44,235 bases of DNA. It comes from Oscillospiraceae bacterium (GTDB lineage: Bacteria > Bacillota > Clostridia > Oscillospirales > Oscillospiraceae). Positions 19,102 to 26,371 of the stretch are shown in pieces. The stretch is taken from assembly GCA_009785345.1 (NCBI GenBank), contig WQWL01000015.1, positions 1 to 44,235 of the forward strand, read 5' to 3'. The notes beneath the pieces are model-generated. The model was given only the letters and a program-made list of their open reading frames with translations, did not search any database and was not told where the DNA came from. A program made the translations under genes and the position numbers. Position 1 is the stretch's first letter. Each line of letters starts with the position of its first letter.

Positions 19102-19110
19102 ATTGTAACA
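19102..19110 (-). promoter_or_regulatory. Probable extended -10 promoter of the DUF1016 gene
   Basis: On the minus strand TGTTACAAT gives a TG-extended -10 (TACAAT at 19102-19107), about 40 bases before the gene. No good -35 box is seen. Confidence 0.4.
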
Positions 19111-19204
19111 TAAATCTCAGCAAAATTATACACCAAGCGAATCCCATCAGCAAGTGATTGAGCGCGGATGGCGATATAGGAATTGCCGCTCACAAACCAT
19201 TGCA

Positions 19205-19251
19205 AATACAAAGAACAATCCCCTCGAAACCCAAATCTTGAGCTCAAGGGG
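19205..19251 (-). terminator. Terminator of tRNA-Leu
   Basis: On the minus strand CCCCTTGA (19244-19251) pairs with TCGAGGGG (19220-19227) and is followed by the U-rich tail ATTGTTCTTTGTATT. It begins just two bases past the CCA end of the tRNA. Confidence 0.75.
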
Positions 19252-19252
19252 A

Positions 19253-19337
19253 TGGTGCGGATGAAGGGACTTGAACCCCCACGCCTCTCAGCACGAGAAC
19301 CTAAATCTCGCATGTCTGCCAATTCCATCACATCCGC
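19253..19337 (-). tRNA. tRNA-Leu (anticodon UAG)
   Basis: The acceptor stem is GCGGATG (19331-19337) with CATCCGC (19257-19263), then discriminator A and an encoded CCA (19253-19255). The anticodon arm reads CGAGA-TTTAGGT-TCTCG, giving anticodon UAG, which reads CUA/CUG leucine codons. A long variable arm and the T arm GTGGGGGTTCAAGTCCC are present, as in class II tRNAs. Length is 85 bases with CCA. Two open frames cross this gene on either strand and are spurious. Confidence 0.95.
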
Positions 19338-19368
19338 GGATATTAACCTAATTTTAAGCGCGAGCAAC

Positions 19369-19397
19369 ATAATACCACAAATAATAACGTCGTGCAA
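19369..19397 (-). promoter_or_regulatory. Promoter of tRNA-Leu
   Basis: TTGCAC (19392-19397) and TATTAT (19369-19374) are separated by exactly 17 bases, about 32 bases before the tRNA. This indicates that the tRNA is transcribed separately from recN upstream. Confidence 0.75.
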
Positions 19398-19453
19398 GGC
19401 TTTCTAAAAATAAACATATAATTCTTACAAAAGGTTTTGAAAAACTTTGATGA

Positions 19454-21172
19454 CTACATACTGCTCTTGAACTTTTTGGCAGCGGCTAGATTTTCTTCTG
19501 CACTTGATAGAGCTGTTGCTGTTATATTTTCGCCACTACTTAATCGAGCAAGTTCATTTTTGCGACCTTCAATATCTAATTCTGTAACTTGAGTATATGT
19601 TCTGCCATCACTTACACTTTTACTTATAACAAAATGCGTATCTGCCATGACCGCTATTTGTGGGAGATGTGTAACGCAAAGCACTTGTCTGGCTTTGGCG
19701 AGCTCTGCAAGCTTTTCTCCCACGCGTTGTGCTGCAATGCCTGACACACCTGTGTCTACTTCGTCAAATACCATAGAGGCAGTATCGAATTTGCTACTTA
19801 GGACATTCTTTAAAGCAAGCATAATTCTCGCAAGCTCACCACCGGAAGCAATTTTGTTAATTCGTCCCGGCGCTTCACCTGCATTTGCTGACATGAGATA
19901 CCAAACATTGTCACCGCCGGTTGCATTCAAACCATCATCACCATCAACTACGCCAAATTCGACCTTGAACTGCACGCCTTTCATATTCAACTGCGCAAGT
20001 TCATCTTCAACTTGCTTTTGCAGTTTTTTTGCGGCACTTTCTCTACTTTTTGTCAAAGCAGTACTTAGCTTTTTGGCTTCATCAAAAAATTTCATTAACT
20101 CTTTTTCGTATTTTGCAAGTCTACCGGAGGAGTCTTCGATTTCGGATAGCTCATCTTTTGCGACTTCTAAATATTCAATGGCTTCTTCTTCGCTTCCATA
20201 TTTGCGCGTTATACGTTTTAGAACATCGAGTCTGGCTTCAAGCTCTTCAAGTTCGCCGGGAGAAAAATCCAGTTGCGCTTTGAAATCACGCAATTCGTCT
20301 GCGATGTCTTGTGCGGTATATCCCATATCGTTCAGACGTTCGCTTAGTAAACGCAAATCTTCAGAATAAGTGGCAGCTCGGTCGAGCTGCGTTTGTGCAT
20401 CACTAATAAGTGCGACAACACCTGTGCTATCATCGCCACCATACAATGCTTCAAATGCTATTTCCAGTGATTCTGTCAGTTTCGATGAATTAAGCAGAAG
20501 CTCACGTCTTGAAGATATGTCTTCTTGCTCGCCAAGGTTCAAATTAGCTTGCTCAATTTCACTAATTGATTGCTTTAGACGCTCAATACGAAACTCTTTT
20601 TCCTCCTCGTCCATAGTGAGCTTCTTTATTTCAGTTTTTTTGTTTTTTAACTTTGTATATGCTTCTTTGTATTGTGCAATCTCGCTGTCATGACCACCGA
20701 AGATATCGAGGTATGTGAGATGTGCGCCTTCGTCAAGAAGCTTGCGCCCATCATTTTGCCCGTGTATATCAAGCAAAGTTGCACCAAGTTCGCGTAGAAC
20801 ACCTGCCGGAACAGGGGTGCCATTGATTCTGCAAACACTTTTGCCATCAGATGATATTCGACGTGCTAAGAAAACCTCACCGCTATCATCGGACTCGATT
20901 CCATTTTCTTCAAGCCATGTATTCAGAGCTATATTGCTTGAATCGGTTGTGTTATCAGAATTACCTGAAAAGACAGCTGTAACAGAGGCAAAATCTGCCC
21001 CTGTTCTTATAATTTCCTTTGATGTTCTGTTACCAGTAGCAGCAGACAATGAATCTATAACAATTGATTTACCGGCACCTGTTTCACCTGTCAGAACATT
21101 TAGTCCCTCGGAAAATGTGATATCCGCTTCTTCAATAACGGCCACATTTTCTATGTGAAGTAGTTTAATCAT
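19454..21172 (-). CDS. recN: DNA repair protein RecN
   Basis: SMC-like ATPase that acts early in double-strand break repair. MIKLLHIENVAVIEEADITF opens the protein and the Walker A site is GETGAGKS. The long central part (about residues 150-370) is coiled-coil, rich in Glu, Lys and Leu. The ABC signature is GGELARIMLALK, followed by the Walker B segment MVFDEVDTGVSG and then VTHLPQIAVMAD. At 572 residues it is full length. GAAGGA precedes the ATG. It follows argR by 27 bases and is the last gene of the OLE RNA operon, the place it has in many firmicutes. A separate promoter for tRNA-Leu follows it. Confidence 0.95.
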   Translation of the reverse strand: MIKLLHIENVAVIEEADITFSEGLNVLTGETGAGKSIVIDSLSAATGNRTSKEIIRTGADFASVTAVFSGNSDNTTDSSNIALNTWLEENGIESDDSGEVFLARRISSDGKSVCRINGTPVPAGVLRELGATLLDIHGQNDGRKLLDEGAHLTYLDIFGGHDSEIAQYKEAYTKLKNKKTEIKKLTMDEEEKEFRIERLKQSISEIEQANLNLGEQEDISSRRELLLNSSKLTESLEIAFEALYGGDDSTGVVALISDAQTQLDRAATYSEDLRLLSERLNDMGYTAQDIADELRDFKAQLDFSPGELEELEARLDVLKRITRKYGSEEEAIEYLEVAKDELSEIEDSSGRLAKYEKELMKFFDEAKKLSTALTKSRESAAKKLQKQVEDELAQLNMKGVQFKVEFGVVDGDDGLNATGGDNVWYLMSANAGEAPGRINKIASGGELARIMLALKNVLSSKFDTASMVFDEVDTGVSGIAAQRVGEKLAELAKARQVLCVTHLPQIAVMADTHFVISKSVSDGRTYTQVTELDIEGRKNELARLSSGENITATALSSAEENLAAAKKFKSSM

Positions 21173-21199
21173 GATAAGTCCTTCTTCGGTTTGTATGGA

Positions 21200-21652
21200 T
21201 TATACTAATCTTTCCTCTATCTCCTTGCGGAACTTTTCTGCAGTAGCAGAGTCGGTCATTGCTAAAAAAGCTGTGTCATCACCAGCAAGTGTACCGACAA
21301 TGCTTTTTACGCCCATATCATCAATTGCACTGCATGCTGCCGGAGCAAGACCTGGAAGTGTTTTAATTACAACGATATTTTGTGCACAAGCTGATGACAT
21401 AATACTCTCTCTTAGAATGTTTTTTAGTCGTACAGAATTATTCTGTATCTCAGGTCTTTCACTAACAGCATACCTATATGTGCCGCGTGATGTGAGTTCT
21501 TTGATGAGGTGTAACTCCTTGATATCTCTGGAAACTGTCGCTTGTGTGCTTTCTATTCCGATTTTTGCAAGTTCCTCAATCAAGTGATTTTGAGTTTCTA
21601 CCTCTGTTGATGTAATGATATTCAATACTGCTCTTTGTCGTTCTCTTTTCAT
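21200..21652 (-). CDS. argR: Arginine repressor ArgR/AhrC
   Basis: A 150-residue hexameric regulator that senses arginine and controls arginine synthesis and breakdown. The N-terminal winged helix is seen in RQRAVLNIITSTEVETQNHLIEELAKIGIESTQATVSRDIKELHLIKE. The C-terminal arginine-binding domain contains KTLPGLAPAACSAIDDM and IVGTLAGDDTAFLAM, with the Asp pair that contacts arginine. GGGAG lies before the ATG, which shares one base with the nadK stop (TAATG), so the two are coupled. Position between nadK and recN is the conserved firmicute arrangement. Confidence 0.95.
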   Translation of the reverse strand: MKRERQRAVLNIITSTEVETQNHLIEELAKIGIESTQATVSRDIKELHLIKELTSRGTYRYAVSERPEIQNNSVRLKNILRESIMSSACAQNIVVIKTLPGLAPAACSAIDDMGVKSIVGTLAGDDTAFLAMTDSATAEKFRKEIEERLV

Positions 21653-22518
21653 TATCGTTCTCCCAACTTTTCGCTTACTTTTCTATAAAAACTCTTATCT
21701 GATAGGCGCACTAACTGTGTGTTTCTTTCTGATTTAAGAACTCTCACAACGTCACCGCTTTGAATATTTGTGTGCTTGCCACCATCTACAGAGATATATG
21801 CAGGATTGGCCTTTTTGTAGCCGATATCGACTGTGACAATTCTCCCCGACAGAAGCACGAATGATCTGGCTTCAAGAACATGTGCACATATCGGAGTTAT
21901 AATGATGTTTTTTGCAGCAGGATCAACAATAGGTCCACCAGCGGACATAGAGTACGCTGTAGAGCCAGTCGGAGTGGCAATAACAACACCATCCCCGGTA
22001 AAGTGAGTTATTTTTTGATTATCGCCAAAAATAGTCATGTCAATGACTTTGTTGTCACCTTTAATTACAATGTCATTCAACGCATAATCATGCCAAATGA
22101 CCTCGCCATCCCGGAGTAAATGCACGTCAATCATAAGACGGTTTTCTATATTATATTCACTATTTATAGCTGCATCTAGTTGATGAATATCATCAACTTC
22201 AAGTTCAGCCATGAAGCCCTTGCCACCTAAGTTGATCCCGAGAATGGGCACACTCAAATCCGCTGCTGCACGCGCAGCTTTCAATATTGTACCGTCTCCA
22301 CCTAGTGTTACTATCATCTCTGCATTGTGAAGCTCATCATCAATATATGAGTATATATAGCCGGACGGTGGGGGAACAGTCGTAGTTTCATCAAAGATTG
22401 CCGGGCATAGCACTATTTGCCACCCGTTGCTTTTGAGTATGTTTGCGACCTGCTTTGTTACACCAAAATTGACATCACTTTCAACATTCGCATAGAGTAT
22501 GATTTTTCTTTGACTCAT
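21652..22518 (-). CDS. nadK: NAD kinase
   Basis: Phosphorylates NAD+ to NADP+ with ATP or polyphosphate. The diagnostic nucleotide loop is VTLGGDGTILKAARAA near residue 70, followed by GINLGGKGFM and the NAD-binding segment TGDGVVIATPTGSTAYSMSAGGPI near residue 170. The 288-residue length is normal. Two ATGs are possible; AAGGA is six bases from the second (22518), which I prefer over 22524. The 3' end overlaps the argR start. It lies 33 bases downstream of tlyA, matching the tlyA-nadK-argR-recN order in clostridia. Confidence 0.94.
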   Translation of the reverse strand: MSQRKIILYANVESDVNFGVTKQVANILKSNGWQIVLCPAIFDETTTVPPPSGYIYSYIDDELHNAEMIVTLGGDGTILKAARAAADLSVPILGINLGGKGFMAELEVDDIHQLDAAINSEYNIENRLMIDVHLLRDGEVIWHDYALNDIVIKGDNKVIDMTIFGDNQKITHFTGDGVVIATPTGSTAYSMSAGGPIVDPAAKNIIITPICAHVLEARSFVLLSGRIVTVDIGYKKANPAYISVDGGKHTNIQSGDVVRVLKSERNTQLVRLSDKSFYRKVSEKLGER

Positions 22519-22551
22519 AAACATTCCTTATAATATAGTGTGCTTATCTTG

Positions 22552-23208
22552 CTAATTCAATTCACCATGGGATTCAGTTACGATTTTTTTTGTATCTATC
22601 TCGGCGCTTGCTCCGTAACTACTTAGCAGTCCGAGATATTCGATATTTCCCTTTGGTCCTTTTACCGGAGAGTGGGTTATACTCTCAACTATAAAGCCGG
22701 AATTTTCAGCATTAACAATAAATGCATCGAGTACTTCTTTATGTACTTCGGGATCACGCACTATGCCTTTTTTGCCAACCTTGCCTTTTCCTGCTTCAAA
22801 TTGTGGCTTTATTAGGCATACGGTCTGGCAATTTTCAGTCATTAACTTTCTTACAACAGGCAAAACGAGTGCAAGAGAAATGAATGAAACATCAATTACA
22901 GCAAGTTCGGGAGCTTTATCAATCATATCCGGTGTCACGTAGCGTATATTTGTACGTTCCATGACTACAACACGTTCATCGGTACGAAGACTCCACGCAA
23001 GTTGTCCGTATCCAACATCTACTGCATATACGAGTTGTGCACCTCGTTTCAACAGGCAATCTGTAAAACCGCCGGTTGAAGCACCACAATCGATACACAC
23101 CTTGTCTTTTGGTGAAATATCGAAAAAATTAAGAGCTTTTTCTAGTTTTTGTCCTCCTCGACTTACATATTCAAGTTCGCTAAAGAGGTCAAGGTCATTA
23201 TTTGCCAT
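22552..23208 (-). CDS. tlyA: TlyA-type rRNA 2'-O-methyltransferase lacking the S4 domain
   Basis: TlyA methylates ribose positions in 16S and 23S rRNA. The SAM-dependent FtsJ-like domain is complete: EYVSRGGQKLEKAL, VCIDCGASTGGFTDCLL (SAM site), AVDVGYGQLAWSLR, AVIDVSFISLALVLP and CLIKPQFEAGKGKVGKKGIVRDP. Standard TlyA has an N-terminal S4 RNA-binding domain of about 60 residues before YVSRGG; here only 14 residues precede it. An in-frame stop lies 15 codons upstream and oapA ends 44 bases away, so no S4 coding sequence remains. The ribosome site is weak. The dxs gene often found before tlyA is also absent. It may still methylate rRNA or be a remnant; the methylase domain looks intact. Confidence 0.85.
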   Translation of the reverse strand: MANNDLDLFSELEYVSRGGQKLEKALNFFDISPKDKVCIDCGASTGGFTDCLLKRGAQLVYAVDVGYGQLAWSLRTDERVVVMERTNIRYVTPDMIDKAPELAVIDVSFISLALVLPVVRKLMTENCQTVCLIKPQFEAGKGKVGKKGIVRDPEVHKEVLDAFIVNAENSGFIVESITHSPVKGPKGNIEYLGLLSSYGASAEIDTKKIVTESHGELN

Positions 23209-23252
23209 TGTTTTGATTACTCGTTTCGGTTTTTTGGATTAAAGTTACTAAT

Positions 23253-23852
23253 TTATTTTTGTCCGTTCTGTTTATCGGACTTATTTGACTTGTCAGATTT
23301 ATCTCGTTTCTCAGGCTTTGCAAAAGGCATTATACGAAAAAACTTACATATTTTGCCGACACCCAGTATAATTGCGGTGCTCTTATTAAAAGCAAGTGTT
23401 TTGCCGACAGCTTTACCACCGACAGTCACCCCGGTTACGACAGCCGAAATAATTACGGGGAACATAATGCTTTCCGTATTAAAGCCTTCCATAAGTCGTG
23501 CGGCTATCAACGCGGCAGTTGTTCCGCTGATAATTCCCGTAACATCGCCGATTACATCATTGCAGTAACATGTAACTCGGTTTGCGTTTTTGACCAGTCG
23601 CAGAGCCTCTGCTGCACCCTTTTGACGACGTGTTGCCATTGAGTTAAATGGTGCTTCATCAGCTGCCGTTACAGCAATGCCAACAACATCAAAGACGATA
23701 CCAACAATTATGAACACAGCAAGTACAGCAAATGACATGATGTAACCTGCATTACCCAAAATTTCTGTGGACGCAAGTGTAAACACAACAGATGCCACAA
23801 GACTGATTACAATTATTTTAATGAGCCATTTTATATCTGTTTTTTTATTCAT
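23253..23852 (-). CDS. oapA: OLE-associated membrane protein OapA
   Basis: A 199-residue membrane protein directly downstream of the OLE RNA. Four hydrophobic segments are visible at about residues 9-28, 34-60, 98-118 and 128-150. The segment VGIVFDVVGIAVTAADEAPFNSMA resembles the helix of CNNM/CorC magnesium-transport proteins, to which OapA is known to be distantly related. The C-terminus is strongly basic and polar (about the last 25 residues are mainly Lys, Asp and Ser), a plausible RNA- or membrane-surface contact. OapA is established as the protein that anchors OLE RNA at the membrane in related firmicutes. The ribosome site is weak (GAAAAG). Identification rests on topology, motif and position. 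Confidence 0.85.
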   Translation of the reverse strand: MNKKTDIKWLIKIIVISLVASVVFTLASTEILGNAGYIMSFAVLAVFIIVGIVFDVVGIAVTAADEAPFNSMATRRQKGAAEALRLVKNANRVTCYCNDVIGDVTGIISGTTAALIAARLMEGFNTESIMFPVIISAVVTGVTVGGKAVGKTLAFNKSTAIILGVGKICKFFRIMPFAKPEKRDKSDKSNKSDKQNGQK

Positions 23853-23999
23853 AGTCTTTTCAAAACGTTTCCCTCATCTCAACTCGATACGCAGTATCGA
23901 AAAGGACGAGCAACGAAGCGAGTATGCATTCGACTTTAGTCGGATGCGAACTTAGCGTAGTTTGCAAGGATGCGCGGCAGCGGGTGAAGTAAATCTTAC

Positions 24000-24862
24000 G
24001 GCTTAGGTCGGGCTGGATTTCCCCCGTGGATATCTTCCGTTGCCGTGAAGACGGTTTCCCATTAAACCCACGTCCGGAGTGTCGCCATTGTCAAGTAACC
24101 TTAACAATTGGAACTGTGTACTGAAACAGTAAAAGTTCCTCTCCGCTGCCCGATTGCCACTTAGTCCGTACTGTAATCCTCCGCCCGCCTCGTGAATGAT
24201 GAATATCACTCAATGAGCAGCCTAGGTGTTTTCCACCACAGTCAAACCGTCTCTTAGCCTCTTTTGCAGTAAATATTTCAAAGGCAGACTTGTTTTTTGT
24301 TATGGCCACAACGCAAACAAGTGATCCCCTTATCCGCATTTACCACTCAAGGCAGGCTACGCTGCACACAGCACAGGGAGAGTATAAGATATTTCACTTA
24401 CACCTACTCCACAAGCTTTCGCTCAAGCCGAAAAGAAGGCTTTACGCACCGCAATACAGGTTCACGCCTGATTCGTACGGGATCTGCATAGAGTCTGCAA
24501 AGAGAGTTCTCTTTAAGAGAATAAGCTCCTAGCATATCTCCGAACTGTCCCGCACAAGATCAGGTCTCCACGCAAGCAGGGTCGGGTTCTCCATGCCATT
24601 GGAGATCGCCCTGAGAGCGCAAGTGTGCAAGCAGTCTTGCGCACTTCCCCCCAGCACCCACCCCGAACTGGGCGTTCGAAGCAAGCACAAGGGGTTTCAA
24701 CGATATGCCCTTTAAAGGATTTTTAGGCCCTTCCTGGTAGACGGTAGATCTGACTAGGATACTGCGCCGCTAGATTGGTACAGTTATTTAAAAACCGGTA
24801 CACTATCAAAGTAGTTAACAAAGACACCGTACATACCGATATCTTTTCGGTACTTTCGATGT
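24000..24862 (-). ncRNA. ole: OLE RNA (ornate, large, extremophilic RNA)
   Basis: A roughly 0.8-kb non-coding stretch, much richer in G+C than its surroundings, lies between ispA and oapA, exactly where OLE RNA sits in other anaerobic and extremophilic firmicutes. Read on the minus strand it contains many local helices, for example CGAAC/GTTCG near 24670, AAGTG..CAAG/CTTG..CACTT near 24630, TTCTCT/AGAGAA near 24515 and CCGT/ACGG inside CGTGG/CCACG near 24010-24080. OLE RNA forms a complex with OapA at the membrane and has been tied to stress and magnesium responses. The 5' end is set from a strong promoter at 24869-24897; the 3' end near 24000 is approximate. Short open frames inside are not genes. 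I rejected a group II intron because no domain V or reverse transcriptase is present. Confidence 0.82.
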
Positions 24863-24868
24863 CATTTC

Positions 24869-24897
24869 ATTATACCAAATTTAAAGTGAATATTCAA
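24869..24897 (-). promoter_or_regulatory. Promoter of OLE RNA
   Basis: TTGAAT (24892-24897) and a perfect TATAAT (24869-24874), 17 bases apart on the minus strand, with TGG before the -10 (extended -10). This is among the best promoters in the window and would start OLE RNA near 24862. A 28-bp palindrome abuts the -35 box. Confidence 0.8.
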
Positions 24898-24925
24898 CAT
24901 ATTTTTTGAATATTCAAAAAATATG
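24898..24925. promoter_or_regulatory. Perfect 28-bp palindrome beside the OLE promoter
   Basis: The half-site is CATATTTTTTGAAT, followed directly by its exact reverse complement with no loop. It touches the -35 box of the OLE promoter. It could be an operator, an upstream activating element, or an A/T-rich bidirectional terminator for ispA. Confidence 0.55.
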
Positions 24926-24962
24926 CAGGGGATTTGTTACTATCACACTACGCATACCATCC

Positions 24963-25057
24963 GCCTCCATCAAGCAATATGTCACGAATTTTTCGCTAGA
25001 ACGGGTCTCATCGCCCTACATACGCGAAAAATCCGAGACATACCGCTTGATAGAGGC
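24963..25057. repeat. Long imperfect hairpin after ispA
   Basis: Arms 24963-24996 and 25024-25057 pair along about 34 positions with a few mismatches; the outer ends are GCCTC / GAGGC and the inner ends TTTTTCGC / GCGAAAAA. The 27-base loop holds a further GGG/CCC pair. It lies between the ispA stop and the OLE promoter and has no U-run, so it looks more like a dispersed repeat than a simple terminator. No second copy is seen here. Confidence 0.6.
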
Positions 25058-25081
25058 TAATCTGTGACTAGTTACGGGGAT

Positions 25082-25978
25082 TTAGTTCTTTCTTTCAGCC
25101 AATGCGTTTGCGATCCATATGAGAAATTCTATGTTTTCAAACTTGTCTTTGATTGCGTTTATGGCAGTTTCGGTTTCTCTGTTAACTATTTGTTCACTTG
25201 CTTCAACACCTAATAGTGAAGCAAATGTGGATTTTTCGTTATCGACATCTGAGCCAATTGGTTTCCCAAGTTCTTCTGCGGTCGCTGTACAATCGAGGAT
25301 ATCGTCACGCACTTGAAACGCAAGTCCAATCGCTTGTGCATATGCATCGGATGCATCCACTTGCTCTTGTGTTCCTCCACCTGCGATAACTCCCAATCTT
25401 GTTGCTGCAGATATAAGTGCGGATGTTTTTAGTGAGTATAGCTCTTTTAATTCGTCTATGGTGTGCTGCGTTCCTTCGCCAGATAAGTCAAGATATTGTC
25501 CTCCACATACTCCATGCGGTCCTGCGATTTGTGCGAGTACTTGCACCATTTTGACAATTGAATCTGTCGGCAAATCTGATTTAGAGAGCGATTCAAATGC
25601 TGCCGCTTGCAGAGCGTCACCTGCTAATATAGCGGTAAACTCACCATATGCAATATGGTTTGATGGTTTACCACGTCTCGTATCGTCTCCGTCCATACTG
25701 GGCAGGTCATCGTGAATTAGTGTATACGCATGTAACATCTCTATCGCACATGCGGCATCGAGCGCATCTTCAAGCTCTCCTCCGGTTGCTTCGCAAAATT
25801 TCATGCATAGTACAGCTCTCGCACGCTTACCACCGGAAAGCAGGCTATAACGCATAGACTCAATTAGTGTCGCATATCTTGAGTTGGTTTCGGTAAGAAG
25901 TTCATTCAGCCTGATTTCAATCATGTCGCGACATAAATCCATTTCGCTCTGCATGTTTGTACCCTTATTGCTAATCAT
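25082..25978 (-). CDS. ispA: Polyprenyl synthetase, farnesyl diphosphate synthase type
   Basis: Condenses IPP with allylic diphosphates to make geranyl/farnesyl diphosphate. The core starts LLSGGKRARAVLCM. The first Asp-rich motif is LIHDDLPSMDGDDTRRGKPSNH, with Gly where most relatives have Asp (MDDDD); the second is FQVRDDILD. GGQYLDL and the final K-rich helix are also present. Two starts are plausible: ATG 25978, ten bases after AAGGAG and overlapping the xseB stop (chosen, 298 residues), or ATG 25954 after AAGGG. The frame is open further upstream but overlaps xseB. It follows xseB in the usual firmicute order and precedes OLE RNA. Confidence 0.92.
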   Translation of the reverse strand: MISNKGTNMQSEMDLCRDMIEIRLNELLTETNSRYATLIESMRYSLLSGGKRARAVLCMKFCEATGGELEDALDAACAIEMLHAYTLIHDDLPSMDGDDTRRGKPSNHIAYGEFTAILAGDALQAAAFESLSKSDLPTDSIVKMVQVLAQIAGPHGVCGGQYLDLSGEGTQHTIDELKELYSLKTSALISAATRLGVIAGGGTQEQVDASDAYAQAIGLAFQVRDDILDCTATAEELGKPIGSDVDNEKSTFASLLGVEASEQIVNRETETAINAIKDKFENIEFLIWIANALAERKN

Positions 25979-26246
25979 CGAAGAGATACTCCTTAATATT
26001 TGTTTCATTGCTTGCAGGTTCATCGTCACTTGCTGGATCATTATTGATTGTGTTTTTCAGACGCACAACGGTTTGCTCAGCGGTTTCTAGCATTGTTGTG
26101 CAAGATTTAATCAGCTCAACACCCTCTTCAAATAATGCTAATGATTTATCAAGGGGTGCGTCTCCGGTTTCAAGTGATGTAACAATCTCATCAATTCTAG
26201 AAACAGCTTGTTCAAATGTTTGCTTCTCTTTAGATTTATTAGCCAT
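25971..26246 (-). CDS. xseB: Exodeoxyribonuclease VII small subunit
   Basis: A 91-residue helical protein that combines in several copies with XseA to form exonuclease VII. The family motif is clear: TFEQAVSRIDEIVTSLETGDAPLDKSLALFEEGVELIKSC, followed by a second helix. The acidic C-terminus (about 25 residues) is longer than in many relatives. GAGGA precedes the ATG. The end of the gene, KEYLF, encodes the AAGGAG ribosome site of ispA, and the stop overlaps the ispA start region, so the two are coupled. It is 125 bases downstream of xseA. Confidence 0.95.
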   Translation of the reverse strand: MANKSKEKQTFEQAVSRIDEIVTSLETGDAPLDKSLALFEEGVELIKSCTTMLETAEQTVVRLKNTINNDPASDDEPASNETNIKEYLFDD

Positions 26247-26338
26247 ATCAATTCCTCACTAATTTGTATATTGTTTCTGTTTTTATATACGAACTTATAG
26301 ATATTATTGTGTTGAGAATGACAAGAGGTAGTGATATT

Positions 26339-26369
26339 AACCCTTAAACCCTAGCCCCTAACCCCTAAA
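26339..26369. repeat. Short telomere-like degenerate tandem tract
   Basis: Between xseA and xseB, about 31 bases read as imperfect CCCTAA units (ACCCTTAAACCCTAGCCCC and onward), in plus-strand orientation. It is only four to five units long and is not coding. Significance unknown; slippage-prone tract. Confidence 0.5.
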
Positions 26370-26371
26370 AA

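Noticed and set aside
19098-19407. Open frames of about 75-100 codons on both strands across the tRNA-Leu gene
   Set aside because: They are built from tRNA, promoter and terminator bases.
19647-20369. 240-codon plus-strand frame opposite recN
   Set aside because: Antisense to a complete RecN; low-complexity Ser-rich translation typical of a shadow frame.
24091-24339. Open frame of 82 codons and overlapping short frames inside the OLE RNA region
   Set aside because: No ribosome site, odd composition, and position inside a structured RNA; chance frames.
24000-24800. Group II intron, RNase P, tmRNA or HEARO/IscB guide RNA
   Set aside because: No domain V, no reverse transcriptase or HNH gene, none of the conserved RNase P or tmRNA segments; synteny with ispA and oapA fits OLE RNA instead.
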